Position numbers and translations under genes: made by a program
The notes under the pieces: model-generated
Databases searched by the model: none
What the model saw: the letters and a program-made list of their open reading frames with translations, nothing else
Told to the model about the DNA's origin: nothing
Source: Amphritea balenae
GTDB taxonomy: Bacteria; Pseudomonadota; Gammaproteobacteria; Pseudomonadales; Balneatricaceae
NCBI RefSeq assembly: GCF_003858655.1
Contig: NZ_RQXV01000007.1
Span: 62,001 to 126,000 of the forward strand
Direction of reading: 5' to 3'
DNA: 64,000 nt
Part shown: one piece after another, positions 46,306-57,910 of the stretch
Layout: each line of letters begins with the position of its first letter
How positions within the stretch are numbered: the stretch's first letter is position 1

Positions 46306-46815
46306 TTAGTTGCTGGCAGGTTTCAGGTTAACGTACAGGCGAATGATCTGCTTAGCGAGCTGCTGATCCATCTCGAGGTACAACTGCTCTTCCTGAACAC
46401 TACTGGCGGTTTCAGTATCGGAGTTGTAGTCGTAGATACGTTCAGTAATGAGTTGTCGCTCAAGCACTATTTCTCCCTGTGGGTTTTTAACCAGCAGCGG
46501 GACTTTAGTGGTTAGTTCGTACTCATCAACATTGGCTCTGGCACTCAGGGATGCTTCCCGGCGTGAGCGATTAACCTGTCCTAACTCAAGCACATAGCCT
46601 GAATTGCTGTTAAGTTCGATATCATAAGCGCGAAACTGTTGGCGCAGGGTAAGCTCCAGCTGGCCCGGCACTTTGGATTGAGTTTGCAGTGTCAGCTGCC
46701 TGAGAGGTTCAGCAATATCAGCTGAACCACGCAGGTGAAAGCCGCAGGCAGTCAGGGTCAGGCAGCACAAACTGAGTAGTGCCGCTGTTGAAAACCGTTT
46801 CAGGCAACCAGACAT
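46306..46815 (-). CDS. lptE: LPS-assembly lipoprotein LptE
   Basis: A 169-aa outer-membrane lipoprotein that plugs LptD in lipopolysaccharide transport. The lipobox is LTAC, followed by GFHLRGSADIAEPLRQL; the body has ELTLRQQFRAYDIELN and LITERIYDYNSDTETASSVQEEQLYLEMDQQLA. Start at 46815 lies 10 bp after the leuS stop; longer in-frame versions would run inside leuS. Sandwiched between leuS and holA as expected. Confidence 0.95.
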   Translation of the reverse strand: MSGCLKRFSTAALLSLCCLTLTACGFHLRGSADIAEPLRQLTLQTQSKVPGQLELTLRQQFRAYDIELNSNSGYVLELGQVNRSRREASLSARANVDEYELTTKVPLLVKNPQGEIVLERQLITERIYDYNSDTETASSVQEEQLYLEMDQQLAKQIIRLYVNLKPASN

Positions 46816-46825
46816 CTGTATCCCC

Positions 46826-49423
<2,598 letters not shown>

Positions 49424-49430
49424 TCATCAT

Positions 49431-49459
49431 AAAAAACCGGCAATATGATTGGTGCCGGT
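49431..49459 (-). promoter_or_regulatory. Terminator-like leader hairpin upstream of leuS
   Basis: On the minus strand a 7-bp GC-rich stem ACCGGCA / TGCCGGT (49459-49453 with 49442-49436), 10-nt loop and a run of six T precede the leuS ATG by 14 nt. A 19-codon reading frame beginning ATGCGCCAT (minus strand, from 49477) spans it and ends TTA-TGA just beyond the T tract. This arrangement suits attenuation, but the leader peptide has only two leucine codons. Confidence 0.5.
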
Positions 49460-49541
49460 CAATGGAAAGTTTGATCTATGGCGCATAGGATACAATATAT
49501 GCAATCCTACATATAGTTTTTCGTCGGCTTTGGAGAGGGAT

Positions 49542-50075
49542 ATGAGCAACAAAAACAGTAGTCATGACCGGAGTGCGCAGTATGACCGGGTTCTTAACCG
49601 GTTACGTGGGGAGCTTGAGTCCGCTGAGCATAAATCCTGGGACTTGATGCAGCAGAAAATCGAAGAAGCGGTAGAGCTGGAATTAGCCGCAGAAGAGATG
49701 ACCCGGGATGAGTTGGATCTTCTGAGTGCTTATCTGAAAAGGGACCTGAAACGATTGGGTTATTATGCCCATGAAACCGGCGAAGGGATCGCTGCCTGGC
49801 TTAACTTTGACCTTAATATTCTGGAACATAAGGTCTCAAAGCAGCTAATGGAACTGGCTGACCGAACCCGCATCGGTATTGTCGAGTTGGAGCAACGACT
49901 GGCGAGCGGAGAAGATCAGTATCGTGCCGGAGAGATCGCAGCGGCAGGCACTTTTGCCTGTATTATCTGCGGTGATCAGATGATCAATGCCCAGACCAGT
50001 CGTCTGGAACCCTGTAAAAAATGTGGTTCTGAGGTGTTTGTACGATCATTTGCCCCTTGGGAACCGGACCAGTAA
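49542..50075 (+). CDS. ybeL: DUF1451 zinc-ribbon protein, YbeL-like
   Basis: A 177-aa protein with helical N-terminal half (EEAVELELAAEEMTRDELDLL, YLKRDLKRLGYYAHETGEGI) and a C-terminal zinc ribbon (FACIICGDQMINAQTSRLEPC, KKCGSEVF), four cysteines in two CxxC pairs. E. coli YbeL, also beside leuS, is the family example; function is unknown. Start ATG at 49542 with GGAGAGGG before it; an upstream in-frame ATG at 49449 lies in the leuS leader region. Divergent from leuS. Confidence 0.92.
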   Translation: MSNKNSSHDRSAQYDRVLNRLRGELESAEHKSWDLMQQKIEEAVELELAAEEMTRDELDLLSAYLKRDLKRLGYYAHETGEGIAAWLNFDLNILEHKVSKQLMELADRTRIGIVELEQRLASGEDQYRAGEIAAAGTFACIICGDQMINAQTSRLEPCKKCGSEVFVRSFAPWEPDQ

Positions 50076-50086
50076 TTATATTTAGT

Positions 50087-50136
50087 ACAGAGGTTGTCCG
50101 GCTATCGAATCGCTTAGCTTTGCAACCTCTGTTTTA
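50087..50136. terminator. Terminator shared by convergent ybeL and lnt
   Basis: Perfect 10-bp inverted repeat ACAGAGGTTG / CAACCTCTGT (50087-50096, 50123-50132) with a 26-nt loop, followed by TTTTAA on the plus side. The right arm lies inside the last codons of lnt. Confidence 0.65.
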
Positions 50137-51655
50137 ATCCACTGAACCGGTATCCGGGCAAGCTGCCTCGGGTAAAGAAAGCAAAAATCAGCATCAGCCC
50201 GATCAGGATCTGTAAGGGTTCAATACCAAACGTCTGATAGGGCGTCTGACCACTCATAGGTTGCACACTCCCGACCAGAACCCCGGTCTGATACTGAGGA
50301 ATAGTGGCGGTTACCTGTCCCTGTGGGTTAACCAGCGCAGTAACACCGTTATTAGTGCTACGGATTAGCCAGCGACCTGTTTCCAATGCCCGCATCCGGG
50401 CAATCTGCATATGTTGAGCCGGCGCGATAGACTGGCCAAACCAGGTGTCATTGCTGACGGTTAGCAGCAGGTCGCTATTGATACTGTTTTGTCTTACCAG
50501 TTCAGGATAGGCGATCTCATAGCAGATAAACGGTGCTATTTGACTGCCTTTTACGGATAGCGGTGCCTGGTCTTTATCACCCAGGCTAAATTCAGACATC
50601 GGCAGATCAAAGAACTCGATCAGTCCTCTTAGCTGGGCTTCCAGTGGCACATATTCACCGAAAGGTACTAATCGTTGTTTGTTATAGCTGCCTTCTCCGC
50701 CGGCAAAAATGGTCAGGGTATTCTGAAAGCGTCTGCCTTTGGGGTGATCCGGATCAACAACGATAGAAGGGATGCCGCTGATCATTGCTGTCTGGCTCTC
50801 GTCGAGATAATCGGTTAGCGGACTCAGCAGGCCGGTTGCGTTGCGATAAAAGGTTGGTATAGCTGTTTCAGGCCAGATCAACAGATCGACCTTGTTGCTC
50901 TCCATACTCAGATCAACATAGGTTTGCAGAATGTTTTCCAACTGGCTTGGCTGCCACTTCTGAGCCTGAGGGATATCTGCCTGTACCAGCATGACATCTA
51001 AAGGTTCACCCTTTTTCAGGGTCCATCCACCGGGGACTTTATCTTGTTGAATCGCGATCCAGGGAACGGCTAATAGCACCAGGATAGCGGCAGACTGAAG
51101 CGGGTGTTTCAGGTGTTTGAAGAAGCTGATGCTCAAAGTGCCGACCATGACGACATAGAGACTGAGTATCCAGACCCCGCCGAAGGGTGCAAATGCTGCC
51201 AGGGGGGTGTCGATCACACCGTAGCCCAGATACAGCCAGGGAAAGCCGGTTAAAAACCAGCTGCGTAACCATTCGAATACGAGCCAGAGCGCTGCAAAGC
51301 CTAAAGCGTTACGGAATAACTTGTTCGATAGCCAGCACTGCAGTGCGGGAAGAATGGCCAGGGCGGCAACAAACAGGGCGGTCATAGAGGCGGCAAGCCA
51401 GATAGGAGCATTGCCATGTTCGTGGATACTGACAAAAACCCAGGAGACTCCGGTACCAAAAAAACCAAGGCCGTAACACCAGCCCAGCCAGCCTGCGGCC
51501 CGGGCTGAGCAGTTATGCAATAACAGGTAGAGGAGCGCGACTGAAGCGGCCCCCAGATACCAATAATTAAATGGCGCTAGTGAGAGAGGGGCTATAACAC
51601 CTGCAATCAGGCTTAGCAGAACCCTGGGGACTATATAAGGGGTGCTACCAGCCAT
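50114..51655 (-). CDS. lnt: Apolipoprotein N-acyltransferase
   Basis: Adds the third acyl chain to the N-terminal cysteine of lipoproteins in the inner membrane. The 513-aa protein has about six helices in its N-terminal half and a nitrilase-like domain with the triad in IWPETAIPTFYR (Glu), VPFGEYVPLE (Lys region) and FICYEIAYPELV (Cys). ATG at 51655 is preferred over an in-frame TTG six bases upstream. corC lies 11 bp upstream on the same strand, the usual order. Confidence 0.96.
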   Translation of the reverse strand: MAGSTPYIVPRVLLSLIAGVIAPLSLAPFNYWYLGAASVALLYLLLHNCSARAAGWLGWCYGLGFFGTGVSWVFVSIHEHGNAPIWLAASMTALFVAALAILPALQCWLSNKLFRNALGFAALWLVFEWLRSWFLTGFPWLYLGYGVIDTPLAAFAPFGGVWILSLYVVMVGTLSISFFKHLKHPLQSAAILVLLAVPWIAIQQDKVPGGWTLKKGEPLDVMLVQADIPQAQKWQPSQLENILQTYVDLSMESNKVDLLIWPETAIPTFYRNATGLLSPLTDYLDESQTAMISGIPSIVVDPDHPKGRRFQNTLTIFAGGEGSYNKQRLVPFGEYVPLEAQLRGLIEFFDLPMSEFSLGDKDQAPLSVKGSQIAPFICYEIAYPELVRQNSINSDLLLTVSNDTWFGQSIAPAQHMQIARMRALETGRWLIRSTNNGVTALVNPQGQVTATIPQYQTGVLVGSVQPMSGQTPYQTFGIEPLQILIGLMLIFAFFTRGSLPGYRFSGLKQRLQS

Positions 51656-51666
51656 ATGCAAAGATC

Positions 51667-52509
51667 CTATTCTGAGCGGATAACCTGTAGCAGACGGATA
51701 CGCCGGGAGTCTGCACTAAGCACTTTAAATTTAAATTCATCGATCTGTACTGTCTCATCCTTGCGGGGCAGGTGACCAAACTTTTGAGTAACAATACCAC
51801 CGATCGTATCAAAGTCATCATCGGGTAAGCCTACATCGAAAAATTCATTAAAATCTTCGATCGGCGTTAACGCTTTGACAATGAAACCGTTTTGATCGAA
51901 CGGCTTGATATTGCCATCATCATCTTCACTGTCATGCTCATCTTCGATCTCACCGACGATCTGCTCCAGCACATCCTCAATGGTGATCAAACCAGATACG
52001 CCGGCGTACTCATCGACAACGATCGCCATATGGTTACGGGTAGCACGAAACTCTTTTAGCAATATGTTAAGCCGCTTACTTTCAGGAATAACCGTTGGTT
52101 TGCGCAGGTGCTTGGTAATATCAAAATTTTCCAGATCGCCCTCAAGAAACAGAGGCAGCAGATCTTTTGCCAGCAAAATACCGAGGATATCGTCGGGATT
52201 CTCGCCGATAACCGGAAAGCGGGAGTGTGCAGAAGAGATAATAAGCGGGAGAAATTCTTTAGGGGTCAGATCGGCTTCAACGACAACCATCTGGGAACGG
52301 GGAATCATAACATCCCGTACCTGTTGATCAGATACCGACATGGCAGCTTCAATAATACTGAAAGCTTCCTGGTCCAGTACATTTTCATCTGCGGCGTCTT
52401 TTAGATCGGCTAGCAGGTCTTCTCGGGATTTCGGCTCATCAGAAAACGCCTGGGTCAGTTTGCCAAACCAGGATTTCTGTTGGCCATTGCCCGATCGGTC
52501 TTCGCTCAT
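51667..52509 (-). CDS. corC: CorC/YbeX CBS-domain protein
   Basis: A 280-aa protein with two CBS domains (VRDVMIPRSQMVVVEADLTP, LAKDLLPLFLEG, PESKRLNILLKEF, VDEYAGVSGLITIEDVLEQIVGEI) and a C-terminal CorC_HlyC domain (FIVKALTPIEDFNEFFDVGL). Named for cobalt/magnesium efflux, but in E. coli YbeX acts in ribosome maturation and Mg homeostasis. Its place between ybeY and lnt is conserved. Confidence 0.95.
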   Translation of the reverse strand: MSEDRSGNGQQKSWFGKLTQAFSDEPKSREDLLADLKDAADENVLDQEAFSIIEAAMSVSDQQVRDVMIPRSQMVVVEADLTPKEFLPLIISSAHSRFPVIGENPDDILGILLAKDLLPLFLEGDLENFDITKHLRKPTVIPESKRLNILLKEFRATRNHMAIVVDEYAGVSGLITIEDVLEQIVGEIEDEHDSEDDDGNIKPFDQNGFIVKALTPIEDFNEFFDVGLPDDDFDTIGGIVTQKFGHLPRKDETVQIDEFKFKVLSADSRRIRLLQVIRSE

Positions 52510-52520
52510 TAGGTGCTCGC

Positions 52521-52979
52521 TTATTCGGTTAACATGTAAGGATCAGAGATGTTCAGGCCGCTCAGAATATCACGTTCCAGCTGCTCCATCTCTTCCGCTT
52601 CTTCGTTATTTATATGGTCGAATCCAAGCAGATGCAAGACCCCGTGTATCACCATATGGCACCAATGGTCAGATAACGTCTTGTTTTGTTGTTTGGCTTC
52701 CGCCTCGACGACTGCAGCACAGATGACCAGATCACCCAGCAGATCGAGCTCGACACCTTCAGGTACTTCAAAAGGAAACGACAATACATTGGTGGGTTTA
52801 TCTTTGCCGCGATACTGATGATTCAGCGCCTGGCTCTCATCCGCCGATACGATTCGAATCGAGAGTTCCGCCTGATCCATATAGTTTGCAAGAGCGGCAG
52901 ATACCCAGCCGGTAAGTTGTGCTTCGTCAGGCAGATCTTTATCTTCGATCTGACACTGACGATCAACGTAATAGGTCAT
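52521..52979 (-). CDS. ybeY: Endoribonuclease YbeY
   Basis: A 152-aa metal-dependent RNase for 16S rRNA 3'-end maturation and 70S quality control. The zinc motif [11 protein letters not shown] (HxxxHxxxxxH) is intact, with [12 protein letters not shown] and [15 protein letters not shown] preceding it. Its start overlaps the ybeZ stop by one base. Confidence 0.96.
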   Translation of the reverse strand: MTYYVDRQCQIEDKDLPDEAQLTGWVSAALANYMDQAELSIRIVSADESQALNHQYRGKDKPTNVLSFPFEVPEGVELDLLGDLVICAAVVEAEAKQQNKTLSDHWCHMVIHGVLHLLGFDHINNEEAEEMEQLERDILSGLNISDPYMLTE

Positions 52980-53965
52980 TAGCTATCCTGCTTTTTTTCG
53001 AACCGATCGTAGGCTTCGACAATGTGTCCAACCAATGGGTGACGCACGACATCCTTCGCAGTGAACTGGGTAAAACCAATCCCCTTAACGTCTTTTAGGA
53101 CAACGCTGGCATGGATTAAACCAGAACTCACACCTTTAGGCAGATCGATCTGGGTGGTATCACCGGTAATAACCGCGGTTGAGCCAAAGCCGATTCGGGT
53201 CAGGAACATTTTCATCTGTTCGCGAGTGGTATTCTGACTCTCATCGAGAATAACGAAAGAACCATTCAGGGTACGGCCCCGCATATAAGCCAGGGGTGCC
53301 ACTTCAATCACATTTCGTTCGATCAACTTAGAGACGCGCTCAATACCCAACATCTCATATAGTGCGTCATAGAGCGGACGTAGATAAGGGTCCACTTTTT
53401 GTGACAGATCGCCGGGCAAAAAGCCCAGTTTCTCGCCCGCTTCAACCGCCGGACGGACTAGCAGGATACGGCTCACCTCTTCGCGTTCTAAGGCTTCACA
53501 GGCGCAGGCAACCGCCAGATAGGTCTTGCCGGTGCCTGCCGGCCCGATACCAAAATTGATATCGTGACTTAGTATGGAACGTACATATTCTTGCTGATTA
53601 GGGCCCCGCGGACGAATCTGGGCTTTACGGGTCTGAATGGTGATGTTCGGCTGATATACCGACTCTTCAGGGGCTTGGCCTTTCAACTGTTCGACACCTG
53701 ATTGCTGTAGTAGCAGGTGAACCTGATCCGGTGTGATCTGCTCGCCCTGCTGGGCGTCTTCGTAGAGTTGTTCCAGAACCTTGGCGCCAGCCCGAACCAC
53801 GGCAGAATTGCCTTCCAGCTTAAAGTTATTGCCACGGTTACTGATCTCGATACCCAGGCGTTGCTCCATCAGACGAAGGTGCTCATCGAGCTGGCCGCAC
53901 AGATTAGATAAGTGGTGCGGATTATCCGGTTCCAGAGTGAGCTTAATGGTTTGCGCTGTGTTCAA
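52979..53965 (-). CDS. ybeZ: PhoH-like ATPase YbeZ
   Basis: A 328-aa PhoH-family protein. Walker A is [13 protein letters not shown] and Walker B is [11 protein letters not shown]; a KH-like N-terminal region ([12 protein letters not shown]) is present. It probably works with YbeY in RNA quality control. The start appears to be TTG at 53965 with AGGAT upstream; there is no suitable ATG. Leads the ybeZ-ybeY-corC-lnt operon. Confidence 0.95.
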   Translation of the reverse strand: MNTAQTIKLTLEPDNPHHLSNLCGQLDEHLRLMEQRLGIEISNRGNNFKLEGNSAVVRAGAKVLEQLYEDAQQGEQITPDQVHLLLQQSGVEQLKGQAPEESVYQPNITIQTRKAQIRPRGPNQQEYVRSILSHDINFGIGPAGTGKTYLAVACACEALEREEVSRILLVRPAVEAGEKLGFLPGDLSQKVDPYLRPLYDALYEMLGIERVSKLIERNVIEVAPLAYMRGRTLNGSFVILDESQNTTREQMKMFLTRIGFGSTAVITGDTTQIDLPKGVSSGLIHASVVLKDVKGIGFTQFTAKDVVRHPLVGHIVEAYDRFEKKQDS

Positions 53966-54061
53966 AAAATGATCCTTAGGTAGAGATACTATTTAGTCTA
54001 GCAGGTTACAGGCGGGTACCGCCTGTAGACTCTAATTTTGTACCAGAGGGCGGCGGCCTAA

Positions 54062-55414
54062 TTAAGACGCATCCAGTTCTGAGCTGACCAGTTCACCCAA
54101 CAATGAGTTGGTGTAGGCTTCAGCGATACGGATATCGGCGAAGTGGCCGATCAGATCCGGGTTGTCGCAACGGAAATTTACCACCCGGTTATTCTCGGTG
54201 CGGCCCTGTAGCAGGCCCGGATCCTTTTTAGAGTAGTCGGTGACCAGAATACGCTGTACTGAATCGACCATACGACGGCTGATCTGCATCGCCTGCTGAT
54301 TGATACGGGCTTGCAGTATATTGAGTCGTTCTTTCTTAGTCTCTTCAGATACATCATCCTGCAGGTCGGCTGCCGGTGTACCCGGGCGACGGCTATAGAT
54401 GAAGCTGTAAGAGTTATCAAAACCGATTTCGGCGATCAGATTCATCGTCGCTTCAAAGTCGGCATCGGTTTCCCCCGGGAAGCCGATTATAAAATCGGAA
54501 GACAGGGTTATATCCGGACGAGCTGCGCGGATTTTACGGATCAACGATTTATATTCCAGTGCCATATGGCCCCGTTTCATGGCCATCAGAACCCGGTCTG
54601 AACCGCTTTGTACCGGTAAATGCAGGAAGCTGACCAATTCAGGAACGTCGCGGTAAACCTCAACCAGACTGTCGGTAAACTCGACCGGGTGGGAGGTAGT
54701 AAAGCGGATGCGGTCGATACCATCGATCGCTGCAACACAACGGATCAGTTCGGCCAGATCGGCTATATCGCCATCGTGGGTTGCCCCCCGATAAGCATTA
54801 ACGTTCTGACCCAGCAGATGAACCTCGCGAACGCCCTGTTCAGAAAGCTCCACCGCCTCGGCGATGATGTCATCCATTGGCCGGCTAACCTCTTCACCAC
54901 GGGTGTAAGGTACAACGCAGAAAGTACAGTACTTGCTGCAACCTTCCATAATTGAAACAAAGGCTTCGGCACCCTCTACACGCGGGGCTGGCAGATGGTC
55001 GAATTTTTCAATCTCAGGGAAACTGATATCGACAATGCCTTTCTTCTGCTTGCCGGCATTGGTTATATCGATCATCTCTGGCAGGCGGTGCAGGGTTTGT
55101 GGTCCGAAGATCATGTCTACGTATGGGGCCCGCTTAAGAATGGCTTCGCCTTCCTGAGACGCGACACAACCACCGACACCGATCTTTAATTCAGGGTTTT
55201 TCGCTTTCAGTTTGCGCCAGCGACCCAGCTGATGAAACACTTTATCTTGTGCTTTTTCTCGAATTGAACAGGTGTTCAGGAGAAGTACGTCGGCATCATC
55301 CTGATTGTCGGTCAGTTCCAGTTCGTGACTTTCGCCCAGCAGATCAGCCATACGGGCTGAGTCATACTCATTCATCTGGCAACCATGGGTTTTAATGAAT
55401 AGCTTCTTGGCCAT
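54062..55414 (-). CDS. miaB: tRNA-2-methylthio-N6-dimethylallyladenosine synthase MiaB
   Basis: Radical-SAM methylthiotransferase that modifies A37 of tRNAs reading UNN codons. The 450-aa protein has the N-terminal MTTase cluster cysteines ([27 protein letters not shown]), the radical-SAM motif [15 protein letters not shown] and a C-terminal TRAM domain ([19 protein letters not shown]). ATG at 55414 with AGGTG is preferred over an in-frame ATG 15 bp upstream. Precedes the ybeZ operon as in E. coli. Confidence 0.97.
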   Translation of the reverse strand: MAKKLFIKTHGCQMNEYDSARMADLLGESHELELTDNQDDADVLLLNTCSIREKAQDKVFHQLGRWRKLKAKNPELKIGVGGCVASQEGEAILKRAPYVDMIFGPQTLHRLPEMIDITNAGKQKKGIVDISFPEIEKFDHLPAPRVEGAEAFVSIMEGCSKYCTFCVVPYTRGEEVSRPMDDIIAEAVELSEQGVREVHLLGQNVNAYRGATHDGDIADLAELIRCVAAIDGIDRIRFTTSHPVEFTDSLVEVYRDVPELVSFLHLPVQSGSDRVLMAMKRGHMALEYKSLIRKIRAARPDITLSSDFIIGFPGETDADFEATMNLIAEIGFDNSYSFIYSRRPGTPAADLQDDVSEETKKERLNILQARINQQAMQISRRMVDSVQRILVTDYSKKDPGLLQGRTENNRVVNFRCDNPDLIGHFADIRIAEAYTNSLLGELVSSELDAS

Positions 55415-55429
55415 TACACACCTGTTCAT

Positions 55430-55867
55430 ACTTGTTCGGGGTTCAGCTATCGGCTAAAAACCGATGCTATAAAAGGGGCAGGGATTATACGTTAAGGCAG
55501 CTCAGCTGCATAGTTTTTAACCTGACAGTAGTCCTGACCTGGAAACCTGCGAACAAGTCATAAACGCCTCAGGCATACAGAGCAATTTAAGTTCGAGGCA
55601 ACGGTTACAGACATGCTTGCTGCCTATCGAAAGCCGTTAACAAAGAAATTAGATTGCTCTGTAAGCCCCGCAGGGTGGACATTAAGTCGGCTTTCTGCTT
55701 TGTCATGCTGCTTGAAAAGGACTTGTCATTTCGCTGTGCAGCCTTTCGCGCACTAAGTCGATTTACTGTCCACTGAGAAAGCTTGATACTTATTTGCAGG
55801 TTTCCTTGTATTCATCATACTGATCCCCATATAGCTGGCAGTTAATTAACTTTGTATGGGCTGAAGT
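55430..55867. other. 438-bp gap between miaB and DUF1820 with inverted repeats
   Basis: No convincing gene on either strand. Two nested inverted repeats stand out: CAGAGCAATTTA (55578-55589) against TAGATTGCTCTG (55650-55661), one mismatch, and GTGGACA (55675-55681) against TGTCCAC (55767-55773). A GTATTCAT/AATTAAC AT-rich stretch near 55810-55855 may hold the promoter of the next gene. A structured non-coding RNA or a decayed repeat element are both possible. Confidence 0.4.
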
Positions 55868-56182
55868 ATGGCTAAAGATCCGATCTACCGAATTAAATTC
55901 CTTAATCAGGATGAGGTGTATGAAATCTATGCCCGTCAAATTTATCAGAGTGATTTGTGGGGATTTCTGGAGGCGGAAGATTTTGTCTTTGGTAGTCAGA
56001 CCACAGTGGTCGTTGATCCGTCTGAAGAGAAGCTTAAACAGCAGTTCGAAGAAGTTGAACGTAGTTTTATCCCGGTACAGTCGATTATTCGTATTGATGT
56101 GGTGCCCCAGGGAGGCGTGGCAAAAATCACTGAAGTAAAAGGCAGTGTGACTAGATTCCCGATGGTACCGCCGCGTAGTTAA
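55868..56182 (+). CDS. DUF1820 protein
   Basis: A 104-aa cytosolic protein of the DUF1820 family: DPIYRIKFLNQDEVYEIYARQIYQSDLWGF, then EDFVFG, VVDPSEEKLKQQFEEVERSFIP and IIRIDVVPQGGVAKI. Widespread in gammaproteobacteria; function unknown. The last 32 bp overlap the end of the convergent hydrogenase protease gene. Confidence 0.92.
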   Translation: MAKDPIYRIKFLNQDEVYEIYARQIYQSDLWGFLEAEDFVFGSQTTVVVDPSEEKLKQQFEEVERSFIPVQSIIRIDVVPQGGVAKITEVKGSVTRFPMVPPRS

Positions 56183-56621
56183 GCTGGTAGTGAATATTGT
56201 TACAGATGCGCTTGCTGCTGGTGAAGAGCTCTGGACTCATGGCTTCCATCTGTCCGCATTGGCCGATCTGTACACAGATGACCGTAATGGCTGGCAGTTC
56301 TACCCCGGTTATGGCTGCTAGCTGTAAGCTGTCAGCCACGCCGAGCTGATGGCTACTACCGCCCTGAAGCCCGGCGCAATCCAGTAGCTGTTCAAGACTG
56401 AATTGTTGCCACTCCCCTAACATCCAGCCGGCATCGCAGGCGTCGATCAGTATCACCTTGTCTGCCCCATCAAAGTAGTTTGGCAGCGCCAGCCCCGGCC
56501 GGTCCAGCGCCAGTAGTTCGACATTTTCAGGCAGTGTTTGTTGCTGTAACAACCGAATCACTTCCCAACCGGCCTGATCATCGCCATGGGGGGAGCCAAG
56601 CCCAATAATTTTAATCTTCAA
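56151..56621 (-). CDS. [NiFe]-hydrogenase maturation protease
   Basis: A 156-aa endopeptidase of the HycI/HoxW/HyaD group that cuts the C-terminal tail of the large subunit after nickel insertion. GLGSPHGDDQAGW holds the first metal acidic residue, LILIDACDAG the second region (VILIDACDAGWML), and GGSSHQLGVADSLQLA the conserved His. TTG at 56621 is taken as start: TTGA overlaps the hydA stop by 4 bp. The upstream in-frame ATG lies inside hydA. It is specific to the operon's own hydrogenase. Confidence 0.88.
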   Translation of the reverse strand: MKIKIIGLGSPHGDDQAGWEVIRLLQQQTLPENVELLALDRPGLALPNYFDGADKVILIDACDAGWMLGEWQQFSLEQLLDCAGLQGGSSHQLGVADSLQLAAITGVELPAITVICVQIGQCGQMEAMSPELFTSSKRICNNIHYQLNYAAVPSGI

Positions 56622-57910
56622 CGTCGTACCGTATTCAGTTTCAGGAAGTGGGTAGCGCAGGAGATACAAGGGTCATAGTTGCGGATTACTTTTTCGCAAT
56701 GCAGCCGGATATCGTCATCGCTATTATCCAGACCAAAGTTAAGTAGAGAGCGGTGCAAGTCCTGTTCGATACGGGCCTGATTCTGACTGGTGGGCGGTAC
56801 TAGACGAGCCTTGCGTACAATCCCCTGCCTGTCTAACTCATAGTGGTGCCATAGTAAGCCGCGAGGAGCTTCGCTCCAGCCCTGGCCCTGGCTTTCCTGC
56901 GGTGTCGATTCGATGAAACTATGCTGTGGTCGGCTATAGCCCTGCAGAATACTGATCGCTTCCTGCATGGCAAAGACTATCTCAATCCCCCGGGCCAGCA
57001 TGCTGTCGAACATATTGTTGCTGGGGAAGCGATGGGCAAACTTGTGCATTACCGGCTGACTGATAGCGGGCATAGTCTGGGCGGTCAGGTTCATTCGGGC
57101 CAGTGGACCGACCAGGTAGGCTTCGCCATCCATATGGCTCCACAGCGCGGTGGATTGTGGCTGGTGGAACTCAGTGAAGTGCTGATCATATTGTTCTGGC
57201 TTCAGATTCAGGCCGGTACTGCTGACTAAAATGCCGTCTTCGACTGCATAGTTAGCCGCTTTCAGTGCAGTGCAGTTAAATGTCTGCTGATCATCGGGTA
57301 GGGGAATGCTGGCCAGCCAGTCGCACATTTCCAGTGCTTCTGGCAGGGCTTCCTCTAACGCCCGTAATAACCTTGCTAATTTCGCATCATCAGGCGCTTT
57401 GTGCAGGCCGCCAACTTTGATGGAAACCGGATGCACTGAACGTGCGCCGATGCAGCGCATGATTTCGTTGCCCAGGTTCTGTAGTTTGAGGCCGCGGCGT
57501 ACTTCTGCCGGATGATCTTTGGCCATAGCGATACCGCTTTGGTAACCAAAGAAATCAGGCAAAGCCAGTAGATGGATATGCAGGGCATGGCTTTCGATCC
57601 ACTCACCCAGATAGATCAGTCGGCGCATCGCTTTTACCCAGGGGCCAGGATCCATATTAAAAGCGCTTTCAATAGCATTCACTGCGCTGACCTGATAAGC
57701 CACCGGACAGATACCACAGATGCGAGCGACCACATCCGGGATCTCATGGTAAGCACGGCCTTCGAGGAATTTTTCAAAGAACCGTGGTGGCTCATAGATA
57801 CGCAGTTGGAGTTTTTCAATAGCCCCGTCACGAATATCCAGATCCATGGCGCCTTCGCCTTCAACCCGGGCCAGGATAGGGACTCTGATGCTCAGGTTAC
57901 GCTTACTCAT
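56618..57910 (-). CDS. hydA: Group 3b [NiFe] hydrogenase large subunit (alpha)
   Basis: A 430-aa catalytic subunit with both Ni-Fe binding pairs: RICGICPVAYQVSA near residue 62 and DPCISCATHFLKL near the C-terminus, followed by a short tail NTVRR for the protease to remove. SVHPVSIKVGGLHKAP is typical of the cytosolic NAD(P)-linked group. Oxidises H2 or makes it from NADPH together with the beta, gamma and delta subunits encoded upstream. Overlaps hydD by 8 bp. Confidence 0.93.
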   Translation of the reverse strand: MSKRNLSIRVPILARVEGEGAMDLDIRDGAIEKLQLRIYEPPRFFEKFLEGRAYHEIPDVVARICGICPVAYQVSAVNAIESAFNMDPGPWVKAMRRLIYLGEWIESHALHIHLLALPDFFGYQSGIAMAKDHPAEVRRGLKLQNLGNEIMRCIGARSVHPVSIKVGGLHKAPDDAKLARLLRALEEALPEALEMCDWLASIPLPDDQQTFNCTALKAANYAVEDGILVSSTGLNLKPEQYDQHFTEFHQPQSTALWSHMDGEAYLVGPLARMNLTAQTMPAISQPVMHKFAHRFPSNNMFDSMLARGIEIVFAMQEAISILQGYSRPQHSFIESTPQESQGQGWSEAPRGLLWHHYELDRQGIVRKARLVPPTSQNQARIEQDLHRSLLNFGLDNSDDDIRLHCEKVIRNYDPCISCATHFLKLNTVRR

